A DNA stretch of 64,000 nt. Origin: Streptomyces hokutonensis. Its GTDB lineage: Bacteria; Actinomycetota; Actinomycetes; Streptomycetales; Streptomycetaceae. The position numbers and the translations under genes are program-made. Of the stretch, positions 53,196 through 61,683 are shown one piece after another. Each line of letters opens with the position of its first letter. Position 1 is the first letter of the stretch. The notes under the pieces were generated by a model. That model made no database searches. It saw only the letters and a list, made by a program, of their open reading frames with translations, and was not told where the DNA came from. The stretch lies in the NCBI RefSeq assembly GCF_000376565.1, contig NZ_BARG01000053.1, positions 158,836 to 222,835 on the forward strand, written 5' to 3'.

Positions 53196-55080
53196 TCAGA
53201 CGACGGCGATGAAGCCGCCGAAGGGCGCGGTGTGGACGGTGAAGGCGCTGCCCCGAAGGTCGCAGTGGCGCAGGGCGCCGTCCGTGGCGGCGGTGTCGGC
53301 GAACAGCTTGATCCTGCGCCTGCCCCGGATACCCAGGTCGTGCAGGTCGACGCTGAGGGGCTGAGCCTGGCCGGTGGGCGGGGTGTAGCCGGGGACCGAG
53401 GAGTCGAGGCCGGGCCAGATGGTGAGGGTGCGGCCGTTGACTCCGGCGATGTACCAGGTGCCGCCCTTGTGGCGGGCGACGACGACGTGGCTGCCAGGGG
53501 CGGCGGCCAGGTAGCGGGTCTCGTCGAAAGCGACGGGAACGGTGCTCAGCAGTTCGCGCACCTCGGCGGGCTGGGCGAGTTAGCGGTCGGGGTTGTCTGC
53601 GTAGCCGTTGAAGCCGGACTGGTAGATGACGGTCAGGGCCAGCTCGTGGGCGTCCGTCGTCCGGCGCGGGTTGCCCCCGTAGACGTACGGGGAGAGCAGG
53701 GTGGTGCCGTAGTCGAAGGCGCCGACGGCGTTACGGGTGATGGCCGCGATGGTGGTCTGTTCGGGGATCTGGTCGGCGTACGGCTTGGTGTTGGCGTAGT
53801 ACTCACTGGCGATGCCGGCCTCGACACCGAGCAGGTGGGGGTAGGTGCGGTCCCAGCCGCGCGGCACGGTGGTGTTGTGCAGCACCACGTGCAGCCGGTA
53901 GCGGGCTGCGTCCTCGAGGACCTCGCGCTGGCGGGCGATGAGCTGCTGTTTGTCGCTCTGCCAGCCGTCGGCCTTGATGCCGGCGATGCCCAGGTCACGC
54001 AGTCGGCGGAAGGTTGCGCGGCGGGTGGCGGCGTCGGCGATCAGGTCGCGCGGGGTGTTGGCTATGGCGTCGTTGTTCTCGCCCGCGGAGTTGTACCAGA
54101 GGAAGAGTCGGATGCCGCGGGTATCGGCCTCGGCGACGAGGCGCTCCAGCGGCACCGCGTTGCCCGCCGCATCGGTCATCTTGTCCCACTTGGCGTCGAC
54201 GAGGGCGTATGGCCAGCTCATCTCCTGGGCCAGGTCGAACCAGCGCAGCGTCTGTTCCAGGCTGGTAGGACTGGTCGGCGCCGTCAGCCAGCTGAAGGCC
54301 GACGCCCCCGGGCACACGCACCCAGGACGTGTCCTCGACCGCGCAGGGCAGCGCGAGGTCGGTGGCCAGGGTGGTCTCCGCGAGCCCGGCCGGGTCCCGG
54401 CTCACCGCCACGAACCGCCAGGGCGTCTGCCAGGCACCGGTGACCTGGGGTGCGCCGGGGCCGAGGTTGCAGAGCGCCTCATCGTCGGCGGGGAAGGCGA
54501 TGGTGTACGTCACGCTGCCGGCGGCCGTGTCGAGCGTGGGCTGCCCCAGGTGGCAGGCCGGGTAGGTACCGTCCATGCCGGACTCACCGGCCAGCACCCA
54601 CCACGTACCGCCGTCCGCCGCCTCGGTGCGGGCGAGCAGCGGGAAGGACGCACCACCGGCCGAGGCAGTCGCGGCACCGAGCACAGGCGTGGTGTGGTTC
54701 GCGCGGGAGACGTACCACTCCTGGTACTTGGGGGACTTGAGGGTGTACGGCTGGGTGTACTGGGCGCCGCCGTCCGCCGGGACGGTCAGGGTCAGACCGG
54801 TGACCTCGGCGGCAACAGTGCGGGTGGTGCCGTCACCCCGGCCGGGGAAGCGGCAGCGCAGGGCCAAGCCCTCCTGGTCCGCCCTCAGCACGATCTCCAT
54901 GGGCAGTCCCTGCGCGTTGCGCACCTATACCATCCGTTCGGTCATCACCTTGCGGACCCGGGAGGTCTTCCCCTGCAGCAAGCCGTACCGGATGTCCACG
55001 CTCTTCGGGCGGCCGGTATCGGTCACCGTCAGGCGGGAGGAGAAGTCCGCGTCGTCCAGCACCGAGTAATAGTCAAGACC
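53196..55080 (-). pseudogene. GH97-family glycosidase pseudogene
   Basis: Pieces of one GH97-like protein lie in order on the minus strand. The 5' piece (DYYSVLDDADFSSRLTVTDTG...) ends at an in-frame TAG at 54925-54927. The next (VRNAQGLPMEIVLRADQEGLALRCRFPG to EDTSWVR) shifts frame near 54310 into SAFSWLTAPTSPTSLEQTLRWFDLAQEMSWPYALVDAKWD, which holds the barrel including LGIAGIKADGWQSD. That piece ends at TAA 53580-53582, and the C-terminal beta domain (YLAAAPGSHVVVARHKGGTWYIAGVNG) continues in the same frame. The N-terminus is also truncated at about 55080. Four independent lesions make activity very unlikely. Substrate before decay: alpha-glucoside or alpha-galactoside. Confidence 0.85.
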
Positions 55081-55086
55081 TGTGGA

Positions 55087-55743
55087 TCAAGAAGATGGCG
55101 GCCAGGTGACCGGCCTGGTGGTGTCATGGACGTTCACGGCCTCCCCGTCGCGCAGGCAATGGTGCGACAGCCCGCGCTCGGCGAGATGGGTGGCGGCTCG
55201 CTCCGCGCCTTCCGTGTCATGGTGTTCGGATCGCCAATGGGGAACGATCCGGTAGGGCACCAGGCAGAGGCACTCCGGTGCGGTAGTCGGCGGATAGCCT
55301 TTGGGCAGGATGGTTGGGTCATCGATGAGGTCGATGCCTTGGAGGTCCGGTCCGGCGACGCAGGCTCCTGCCGAGTAGCCGCCGTAGGTGAACTCGGGCC
55401 GATGCAGCTGCTTTTGGAGGGCATTGCGAAGTCCTGCCTGGGCCATGGCGCGAGCCAGGACGAACGCGTTGCCGCCCAATGCCCAGACGAGGTCGAGGCC
55501 GTCCAGGCGTTTGGGGAGTTCCTCGGGGGCGGTGAAGTAGTCGCGGAGATCGAGTTCTTCGCAGATGTAGCCGAAGGTTTCCAGGGTGCGGCTCTCGCGG
55601 GCGTAGTCGCGGGCGCGTGAGCGACCGTACTCGTCGAGTGCGTTCAAGACGATGCCCGCTCTGCTTGTGGCCAGGGTGGCGGGCAGCGCCGACGGTCGGC
55701 TGTCGGGGGTTAGGAACCAGGAGCTCAGCAGCAGCCTCATCAT
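55087..55743 (-). CDS. Peptidase E-like S51 family peptidase
   Basis: The 218-residue protein has the S51 nucleophile in TYGGYSAGACVAGP (Ser124), the GLDLVWALGGNAFVLARAM strand-turn-helix before it, and the typical ending with VNVHD. PepE cleaves Asp-X dipeptides; many actinobacterial relatives are uncharacterised. It is cytoplasmic, with no signal peptide. It is squeezed between the GH97 pseudogene and the IS256-family gene, only 36 bases from the transposase stop, so the insertion may have replaced its native promoter region. Confidence 0.88.
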   Translation of the reverse strand: MMRLLLSSWFLTPDSRPSALPATLATSRAGIVLNALDEYGRSRARDYARESRTLETFGYICEELDLRDYFTAPEELPKRLDGLDLVWALGGNAFVLARAMAQAGLRNALQKQLHRPEFTYGGYSAGACVAGPDLQGIDLIDDPTILPKGYPPTTAPECLCLVPYRIVPHWRSEHHDTEGAERAATHLAERGLSHHCLRDGEAVNVHDTTRPVTWPPSS

Positions 55744-55779
55744 TACCTCTCGGTTGACGGATCACGCGGTGGTGATCAT

Positions 55780-57045
55780 TCAGGCTGCCGTGAACGGGGC
55801 CTGGCTGCTGGGGCGTTCGACGAGCTGGCCGCGTTCGAAGCGGGCTCCGGCGCGGACGAGGGCGACGAGGTGGGGTGCGTTCACGGCCCGCCAGCGAGCC
55901 TGGGCGGACTCGACGAGCTTGAAGACCATGGCAAAGGCAGCGGCCGCGCTGCCGGCGCCCCGGGTGACCTTGGACCGCAGCCGGACGGTGGCGAAGGTCG
56001 ACTCGATCGGATTCGTGGTCCGCAGGTGAATCCAGTGCTCGGCGGGGAAGTCGTAGAAGGCCAGCAGCTCATCCACATCGTCAGTGATCTTCTTGACGGC
56101 CTTGGGGAACTTCGCGCTGTAGGTCTTCGCGAACGCAGCGATCGCCTTTACGGCGTGCTCGCGGTCCTCGGCGTTGTAGATCTCCTGGAGGGCCTTCTTC
56201 GCACCGGGCTGGGCGGACTTCGGCAGGGCATTCGCGACATTGGCGATCTTGTGAACCCAGCACCTCTGATGGCGGGTCTCGGGGAACACTTCGGCCAGGG
56301 CCTTCCAGAAGCCCAGGGCGCCGTCGCCGACCGCGAGGGCGGGAGCACGCACGCCCCGGCGTGCGCAGTCCCGTAGCAAGTCGGCCCAGGAGTCGGCGGA
56401 TTCGCGGTAGCCGTCGGCCATAGCGATCAGCTCTTTGGTGCCGTCTGTGCGCACACCCATCAGCACGAGGACGCACGACTTCGCCTCCTGCAGACGTATG
56501 CGCAGGTGGATGCCGTCGGCCCAGACGTAGACGTAGTCGGCGACGGACAGATTGCGCTCGCCGAATGTCCGATGGTCGGCCTGCCACTGGGCCGTCAGCC
56601 GCGTCACGGTTGCCGGCGAGAGCCCGGCGGAGCTGCCGAGGAACTGCTCAAGCGCGGGCACGAAGTCGCCGGAGGACAGGCCGTGCAGGTAGAGCAGCGG
56701 CAGCACCTCGCTGATCTTCGGAGACTTGCGGCACCACGGAGGCAGGATCGCCGAGGAGAACCGCTTCCGCTCGCCGGTGGCCTCGTCGACGCGCCTGTCG
56801 TTCACCTGCGGGGCCTTCACCTCTACCTCCCCGGCCGCAGTCGTGACTTTCCGCGGCTGGTGATAGCCGTTGCGAACCACCAGGCGGCGCCCGTTCTCGT
56901 CACGCTGATCGTCCAACTCAGCTATATAGGCGTTGGCTTCAGCTTCCAGAGCAGCGGCCAACATCCGCCTCGCACCCTCGCGGACGATGTCGTCGATCAG
57001 GAAGCCGGTCTCGGTCGTTCCATCGGCATTCACTACGCTCAGCAC
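55780..57045 (-). CDS. IS256-family transposase (apparently intact)
   Basis: The 421-residue protein has all DDE residues in the family context: D177 (YVWADGIHL), D241 (ALAVGDGALGFWKAL) and E348 (TTNPIESTFATVR), plus the C-x2-H in HQRCWVHK. Length and frame are complete. GTG 57045 is the likely start, with GGGAAGG about nine bases upstream. That ribosome site lies inside an inverted repeat (57048-57122). Exact element ends were not found; the left end is at most 36 bases beyond the stop, which is short for this family. Confidence 0.92.
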   Translation of the reverse strand: MLSVVNADGTTETGFLIDDIVREGARRMLAAALEAEANAYIAELDDQRDENGRRLVVRNGYHQPRKVTTAAGEVEVKAPQVNDRRVDEATGERKRFSSAILPPWCRKSPKISEVLPLLYLHGLSSGDFVPALEQFLGSSAGLSPATVTRLTAQWQADHRTFGERNLSVADYVYVWADGIHLRIRLQEAKSCVLVLMGVRTDGTKELIAMADGYRESADSWADLLRDCARRGVRAPALAVGDGALGFWKALAEVFPETRHQRCWVHKIANVANALPKSAQPGAKKALQEIYNAEDREHAVKAIAAFAKTYSAKFPKAVKKITDDVDELLAFYDFPAEHWIHLRTTNPIESTFATVRLRSKVTRGAGSAAAAFAMVFKLVESAQARWRAVNAPHLVALVRAGARFERGQLVERPSSQAPFTAA

Positions 57046-57047
57046 GG

Positions 57048-57122
57048 GGCGTACCTTCCCGACCGACGGTGCGACGTCGGCCTACTCGATGACCAGAAGT
57101 CGATCACTCGGGAAGGTACGCC
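57048..57122. repeat. 15-base inverted repeat over the transposase ribosome site
   Basis: GGCGTACCTTCCCGA at 57048-57062 and TCGGGAAGGTACGCC at 57108-57122 are exact reverse complements, 45 bases apart. In a minus-strand transcript they would form a stem that includes the GGGAAGG ribosome site of the transposase. Confidence 0.82.
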
Positions 57123-57218
57123 TTCGCGTCCAACCAGAGACCGATCCACAGGTCATGAGCATTGCTCAGATCGCGAGATCGTGTCCCCGCCTGGCCAAGT
57201 AGCGCGCGCAGCCGTCTG

Positions 57219-57671
57219 TCAGTGGAACCAGACGACGAGACGTACGTTCTCCGCGCCGTGCACTTCGCTGAGGATGTCCATAACGCTCCAGACCCGGCCC
57301 CAGTCGGTGTCGATCCCTGCGGCTGAGGCGCAGGTTCGTGTGCCTGAGGCGTTGGTTTCCTGCCAGTCCGTGGTGTCCAGTTCGGCCCAGGTCAGCCAAG
57401 TGGTCCCGTGCACATCGTGGGGGCCGCCGTAGCCGGCGAACTCAGCTCGCAGCCGATCCGAGGCGTCGTCAGGGAAGCCACGATCTTCCGCCAAGGGCCG
57501 GAAGCCGTAGGAGTTTCGGATTCCGAAGAGGCAGGCCAGGCCGTCGTAGGCGTTGCCCCTGTTGAGGAGGAAGAGATCGATGCCGACCTCCCACACGGAG
57601 TCCTCGTCGTCGGGTCCCCATAGGCGGGCCCCCGGCCTGCATTCGATCATTCCGCTGACGTCGGTCGACAT
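57219..57671 (-). CDS. Hypothetical small cytoplasmic protein
   Basis: The 150-residue protein from ATG 57671 (longer frame to 57707) matches no family I can name. It is acidic, rich in Trp and Asp, without signal peptide: VSGMIECRPGARLWGPDDEDSVWEVGIDLFLLNRGNAYDGLACLFG, then a central GYGGPHDVHGTTWLTWAEL and a C-terminal WSVMDILSEVHGAENVRLVVWFH. The style resembles small immunity-type proteins, and SMI1/KNR4- and DUF6000-like genes follow within 2 kb. No toxin gene is adjacent. Confidence 0.62.
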   Translation of the reverse strand: MSTDVSGMIECRPGARLWGPDDEDSVWEVGIDLFLLNRGNAYDGLACLFGIRNSYGFRPLAEDRGFPDDASDRLRAEFAGYGGPHDVHGTTWLTWAELDTTDWQETNASGTRTCASAAGIDTDWGRVWSVMDILSEVHGAENVRLVVWFH

Positions 57672-57831
57672 AGACAGATCCTGCCTGCGCAGGCCAGGAG
57701 CCGGCATTTCCTTTTCGCGCGCGTGCGTACGTGATCCGGTCGAGACCCTGGCTTAGCCGGTCCGCAGACGTCATAGCGACGCTTCCTGAGTGGTTCGGGC
57801 CGACTACAGCGCCCAATTGCACCGCCTGTGA

Positions 57832-58290
57832 CTTAGTGCTGCTGTACCTGGCCCGGATGGACAACTCGGATGCACAGATTCGGCCCGCCGCCGGGCCTCC
57901 CGGCCCAGCGAGGAGTACCGCATACCGACCGATAAAGAGTGGGACTCCTTCCGCGGCCACTTTGAGAAGCGGAAACTCTCCATTGGGACCTGCGGCCGAG
58001 CCTTCTCCACTCCTTGCATTCATGAGCACGCCTGCTTGCGATGCGCGATGCTCCGGCCAGACCCTGCCGAACGACCTCGGCTCATCGAGATCCGCGACAA
58101 CCTCATCGACCGCATCGCCGAGGCCAAACGGGAAGGCTGGCTCGGCGAAGTCGAAGGCCTCGAAACCAGCCTCGCCGGTGCCAACGACAAGCTCGTCCAG
58201 ATGGACGCCGCCACAGCCCGCACGGCTTCGGCGGTCGATCTCGGGATGCCCACCTTCAACCAGATCGCGGGACGGGCCACCGACACCTGA
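57832..58290 (+). pseudogene. C-terminal remnant of a tyrosine-type site-specific integrase
   Basis: The frame from about 57832 to TGA 58288-58290 reads RPSEEYRIPTDKEWDSFRGHFEKRKLSIGTCGRAFSTPCIHEHACLRCAMLRPDPAERPRLIEIRDNLIDRIAEAKREGWLGEVEGLETSLAGANDKL. This Cys/His-containing tail after the catalytic domain is typical of a group of Streptomyces integrases. The catalytic domain is absent and a stop (829-831 of 57,829) precedes the fragment. Confidence 0.75.
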
Positions 58291-58325
58291 CGGCCGACAC
58301 CGTTCTCCGCGCCATGAGCGACAGG

Positions 58326-58934
58326 TCAAGCCTCCCAAGGCCCGCACCATGCGTCGATCGCTGCTCTGGAGCTGTCCGCCCACGCGGTCGCGGTCCCGCG
58401 CGTATGCGGAAGCGCATCGACCCACCGTTCCCAGAGGCCGTCTGGAGCAACGAATCGCGCGGAGTGACTTGTGCCCAGCTGGGAATCCAGCCTCATGAGC
58501 GCCCCAAGGGCGGGTCCCTGGTCATACCGGCATTCCAACTGCGGAAGATACCGGTACAAATAGGACGCAAGGATGTTCGCATCATCTTGGCTGCCGAACC
58601 GGGAGAGCGCAAAGCAGTAACCCTGACCTGTATAGGTGAGTTCACTGGCCAGCAGAAGGCTGCCGATGCGTTCACGCCACTCAACCCGCCGGGCCACGCC
58701 GACCAACCACGCAGCGGTCAGCCGGGAACGCCATTCATACGCAAGGAGCGCTCTGAGCTCCTGGTCGCTTACCTGGAGAGAGTCAGCTTGCAGCGCGCCT
58801 ACGAAGGCAGTCCGTTCTTCCTCCCCGAGGCGAAGGAAGTTTCCTCCCAGCAGTTCGAGGTATCGCCGTTCACCAGCGACATACCGGGCCACGACATGCT
58901 CGTGGCCAACTTCCCGGGGATGCTGCATGCTCAT
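58326..58934 (-). CDS. DUF6000-like hypothetical protein
   Basis: The protein has 202 residues from ATG 58934 (the open frame reaches 58955 with a TTG). The N-terminal VVARYVAGERRYLELLGGNFLRL and central LTAAWLVGVARRVEWRERIGSLLLASELTYTGQGYCFALSRFGSQDDANILASYLYRYLP recall a DUF6000-type actinobacterial family with helical repeats. Function is unknown. No signal peptide. It lies between an integrase fragment and an SMI1/KNR4-like gene, both typical of accessory islands. Confidence 0.65.
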   Translation of the reverse strand: MSMQHPREVGHEHVVARYVAGERRYLELLGGNFLRLGEEERTAFVGALQADSLQVSDQELRALLAYEWRSRLTAAWLVGVARRVEWRERIGSLLLASELTYTGQGYCFALSRFGSQDDANILASYLYRYLPQLECRYDQGPALGALMRLDSQLGTSHSARFVAPDGLWERWVDALPHTRGTATAWADSSRAAIDAWCGPWEA

Positions 58935-59113
58935 CGCCGCATCATGACCTACCAAGGAGGCAACCCCACGAGCGGGGTCCCGCGAGATCCGATCCGTAGT
59001 TCAGAGAATCCGAAGCCCACCTGAACTGGGCATTCATCACCCTCATGACCCGACGCCTGGCCCGAAAAGGCCCCCGCACCGACCGCTGGGAGAGGAAGCC
59101 ATAGCCGACTGCC

Positions 59114-59752
59114 TCAGGTTCGGATCTGCCACTCCAGGCAACGGTGGCCTGATTCGCCTTCGTAGGGTGTGGGCCAGTAGTAGAGGAACGGACCGTCAGA
59201 TTCCAAAGCATCGGCCAAGGTTCGAAAAAGCTGTGTCAGGCCGGTTGCCCATAGGGTTCCGTCCAGGTCCCCGGACCCGATGCCCATTTCATACACGTGA
59301 CCGTATGAAGGTCCGGGGCGGTGATCGACAAAGGCAACCCCGCCATCGTTGGGAAGCGCGAACGGCACGCAGCGATGCAGATTAACGGCCAGTGCATCGT
59401 CCTCCCACAGGTCGGCATCGATGTTGTCCTTGCCGACGTCCACGAGCACGTCGTACATCATCACGATGTCGTCCACGCCGCTAAGGCGGTGCCCCGAGGG
59501 AAGAAAAGCACCAGCAGGAAGGCGTCTGCGGGAGCCAGGAGCGGCAACAGGTTCAGCGGCTCCATCATGCTGCTGCAGCAGCGCCTTGAGCTCCGGGTGC
59601 AGGTCGAAGCCGAGCCGCGACTCCAGCTCGATGAGCCGCTCGCGCTCCGCCGGCCTTCGCAGCATGGCGTGATCGGCGGGCGAGTTCGAACAGAGCCACG
59701 ACTCAAGCCGAATCCACTCCCGCTCGAACGCAGGAAGATCTATCTGTGTCAT
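59114..59752 (-). CDS. SMI1/KNR4 (SUKH) family protein
   Basis: The 212-residue protein from ATG 59752 has the SUKH pattern: ERERLIELESRLGFDLHPELKALLQQHDGAAEP near residues 30-62, then the W/L-rich block with FALPNDGGVAFVDHRPGPSYGHVYEMG and a C-terminal helix (LTQLFRTLADALES). SUKH proteins are frequent immunity proteins against nucleases and other polymorphic toxins. No toxin is encoded next to it in this window. Its start is five bases from the end of a broken IS5-type transposase gene, so the element lies directly in its upstream region. Confidence 0.82.
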   Translation of the reverse strand: MTQIDLPAFEREWIRLESWLCSNSPADHAMLRRPAERERLIELESRLGFDLHPELKALLQQHDGAAEPVAAPGSRRRLPAGAFLPSGHRLSGVDDIVMMYDVLVDVGKDNIDADLWEDDALAVNLHRCVPFALPNDGGVAFVDHRPGPSYGHVYEMGIGSGDLDGTLWATGLTQLFRTLADALESDGPFLYYWPTPYEGESGHRCLEWQIRT

Positions 59753-59756
59753 CCGC

Positions 59757-59897
59757 TTAACATAGACGGTCGCACTGACAGCAAGCTCCCAGGCCAGGCT
59801 GAACCCTGACCGGCAGGAGTTCAGAAACACCTACTGACAGTTTCCAGCGTTGTCCTTCCAGGGTGAGGACAGCTTTGGTGATGACGGTCATGCGGTT
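59757..59897 (-). pseudogene. 3' part of an IS5-type transposase gene split by the IS110 element
   Basis: On the minus strand this reads NRMTVITKAVLTLEGQRWKLSVGVSE and runs to TAA 59757-59759. It joins in frame to the RRSRISPN end of the fragment at 61334-61585 if the IS110 element is removed. Confidence 0.82.
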
Positions 59898-60130
59898 CTA
59901 CCTTGCTCGTGGGTTGGACGGGCCGTCGTAGGGTCCAGGGACCCAGAGACACTGGGTATGGCTTTCATGCGGTTGCCCTCGATGGTTCCCCTAACCTGGC
60001 CGCCCGGTGTCTCACGACGACTCGGCCGCTGATTAGGAGCTGCGAACGTCCGCGGACGGATCGCTGAGTAGGACCACGCCGGCGAGGTCGTCCCGGAGTG
60101 CAGAGCGCCATCGAACGACCGGAGGAACTG
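59898..60130 (+). ncRNA. Candidate IS110 bridge RNA region
   Basis: The non-coding left end has guide-like segments in the order seen in IS110 bridge RNAs. TCATGCGGTT (59965-59974) is identical to the target just left of the insertion plus core (59888-59897). CCTAACC (59990-59996) can pair with GGTTGGG on the right target side with one G-U pair. ATTAGGAG (60032-60039) is identical to the element's right end (61326-61333), and GAAC (60044-60047) is complementary to GTTC across the donor junction. The exact RNA ends are not known. Confidence 0.78.
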
Positions 60131-61318
60131 GTGGCCCAGATCTGGGCGGGTACGGACATCGGCAAGACCCACCACCACTGCGTGGTCCTGAACGCTGAGG
60201 GGGAACGGCTGCTGTCACGCCGCGTCCTGAATGACGAGCCGGAACTGCTGGCCCTGTTTGCCGATGTGATGGCTCTCGACGAGAACGTGGTGTGGGCGGT
60301 CGATGTCGCCGACGGCATGGCCGCACTGTGGATCAGCGTGCTGCTCAACCACGGCCAGCACCTCGTCTACATACCCGGCTTGGCGGTCAACCGGGCCTCG
60401 GCCGGCTACCGGGGCACGGGCAAGACCGACGCCAAGGACGCCACTGTCATTGCCGACCAGGCCCGGATGCGCCGGGACCTGACCGTCCTCCGACCGGACG
60501 ACGAACACGCCATCGAGCTGCGGGTCCTCACCAACCGCCGCACCGACCTCAACGCCGACCGCACCCGCCGGATCACCCTGCGTGGCCAACTCACCAGTGT
60601 CTTCCCGGCCTTGGAACGAGCCCTTGATGTTGGCAACGTCGGCCCGCTGGTCCTGCTGACCGGCTATCAGACCCCGGCTGCCCTGCGGCGGGTCGGCCGC
60701 AGCCGCTTGGAGACCTGGCTGCGCAACCGAAAGGTACGCAGCCCCGAGGCCCTGGCCGAGGCCGCCCTGGAAGCAGCCGAGCGTCAGCACACCGCCGTCC
60801 CCGGGGAGAAGATCACCGCGCAGGTGATTCACACCCTGGCCAAGGAGGTGATGAGCCTCAACGAGCAGATCACCGAGATCGACAAGCTCATTGCGGCTCG
60901 GTTTCGCGAGCACGAACTCGCCGAAGTGATCTCCAGCATGCCCGGCATCGGCCCGCTGCTGGGTGCCGAATTTCTCGCAGCCACCGCCGGCGACATGAGC
61001 CGTTACGGCACCGCCGACCGCCTGGCCAGCCTCGCAGGAGTCGCCCCGGTCCCCCGGGACTCGGGCAACATCAGCGGAAACTTGCACCGGCCCAGGCGCT
61101 ATCACCGTGGCCTGCAACGCGTCTTCTATACCTCCGCGCTGATCAGTATCCGCAGCTGCGACCACTCACGCCGTTTCTACGAACGCAAGCGCGCCGAAGG
61201 CAAGCGGCACACCCAGGCTGTCCTCGCCCTGGCCCGCAGACGTGTCAACGTCCTGTGGGCTCTCATCCGTGACGGACAGTGCTACCAAAACAACCTCCCT
61301 GTCACCGCTGCGACTTGA
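60131..61318 (+). CDS. IS110-family transposase (DEDD/serine recombinase)
   Basis: The 395-residue protein has an N-terminal RuvC-like DEDD domain starting IWAGTDIGKTHHHCVV (Asp9) with the GYRGTGKTDAKDATVIAD motif near 95-112, a coiled linker, and the C-terminal Tnp domain with SSMPGIGPLLGAEFLAATAG and LAGVAPVPRDSGNISG, whose Ser is the nucleophile position. GTG 60131 is preferred because GGAGG lies five bases upstream and family members begin at this point; the frame extends to GTG 60098 without a ribosome site. The enzyme is guided by the RNA from the element's left end. It looks intact. Confidence 0.93.
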   Translation: MAQIWAGTDIGKTHHHCVVLNAEGERLLSRRVLNDEPELLALFADVMALDENVVWAVDVADGMAALWISVLLNHGQHLVYIPGLAVNRASAGYRGTGKTDAKDATVIADQARMRRDLTVLRPDDEHAIELRVLTNRRTDLNADRTRRITLRGQLTSVFPALERALDVGNVGPLVLLTGYQTPAALRRVGRSRLETWLRNRKVRSPEALAEAALEAAERQHTAVPGEKITAQVIHTLAKEVMSLNEQITEIDKLIAARFREHELAEVISSMPGIGPLLGAEFLAATAGDMSRYGTADRLASLAGVAPVPRDSGNISGNLHRPRRYHRGLQRVFYTSALISIRSCDHSRRFYERKRAEGKRHTQAVLALARRRVNVLWALIRDGQCYQNNLPVTAAT

Positions 61319-61333
61319 CAACCTCATTAGGAG

Positions 61334-61585
61334 GTTGGGACTGATGCGGGATCTTCGGAAGATCTGCCAGGACTTCAGCCGTGCCATGCCGCGTTCGACC
61401 GGTGCCCGGGCTGTGGCCAGGGATCGGTTGACGGTGCGCTGGGTGAGGGTGAGTTCGCCGGCTGGTGGCCGTTTGAGTCCGGTGGTGACCCAGGAGCCGG
61501 CGCCCGTGTAGGCGCGGTCGGCGAGGACGCGGAGACCCTGGCATTTGTATCCGCGAACAAGGGCCCACCCCGGCGCGGTTCGCAT
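61334..61585 (-). pseudogene. 5' part of the split IS5-type (DDE) transposase remnant
   Basis: The minus-strand frame reads RVLADRAYTGAGSWVTTGLKRPPAGELTLTQRTVNRSLATARAPVERGMARLKSWQIFRRSRISPN, the second Asp to the final Glu of a DDE_Tnp_4-type transposase. The N-terminal half is missing upstream. It continues into 59757-59897 across the IS110 insertion. Confidence 0.82.
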
Positions 61586-61683
61586 CCTGTCGGGGGCGGG
61601 GGACGAGCGGCGAGACCCTCACCTGTCTTGTTAGGGGGTTTCGTCCAGTAGCGGCGCGGGCGGAGTTGCTGCCCTTCGCGGGT

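Larger units (their letters stand above)
59898..61336 (+). mobile_element. IS110-family element, about 1,439 bp, ends resolved
   Basis: The element interrupts an IS5-type transposase gene. Joining the flanks restores the reading ...SRISPN-RMTVITKAVL..., and GGTT occurs once at each junction (59894-59897 and 61333-61336), so the ends are known to within these 4 bases. It has a long 233-base non-coding left end, the recombinase gene and an 18-base right end, the IS110-group layout. It has no terminal inverted repeats, as expected. Confidence 0.88.

Noticed and set aside
55744..57130. Terminal inverted repeats of the IS256-family element
   Set aside because: I compared both sides of the transposase gene and found no matching ends; the 15-base repeat is on one side only.
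59114..59830. Longer start (59830) for the SMI1/KNR4 gene
   Set aside because: The added residues overlap the tail of the broken IS5-type transposase gene in another frame; ATG 59752 fits the family start.
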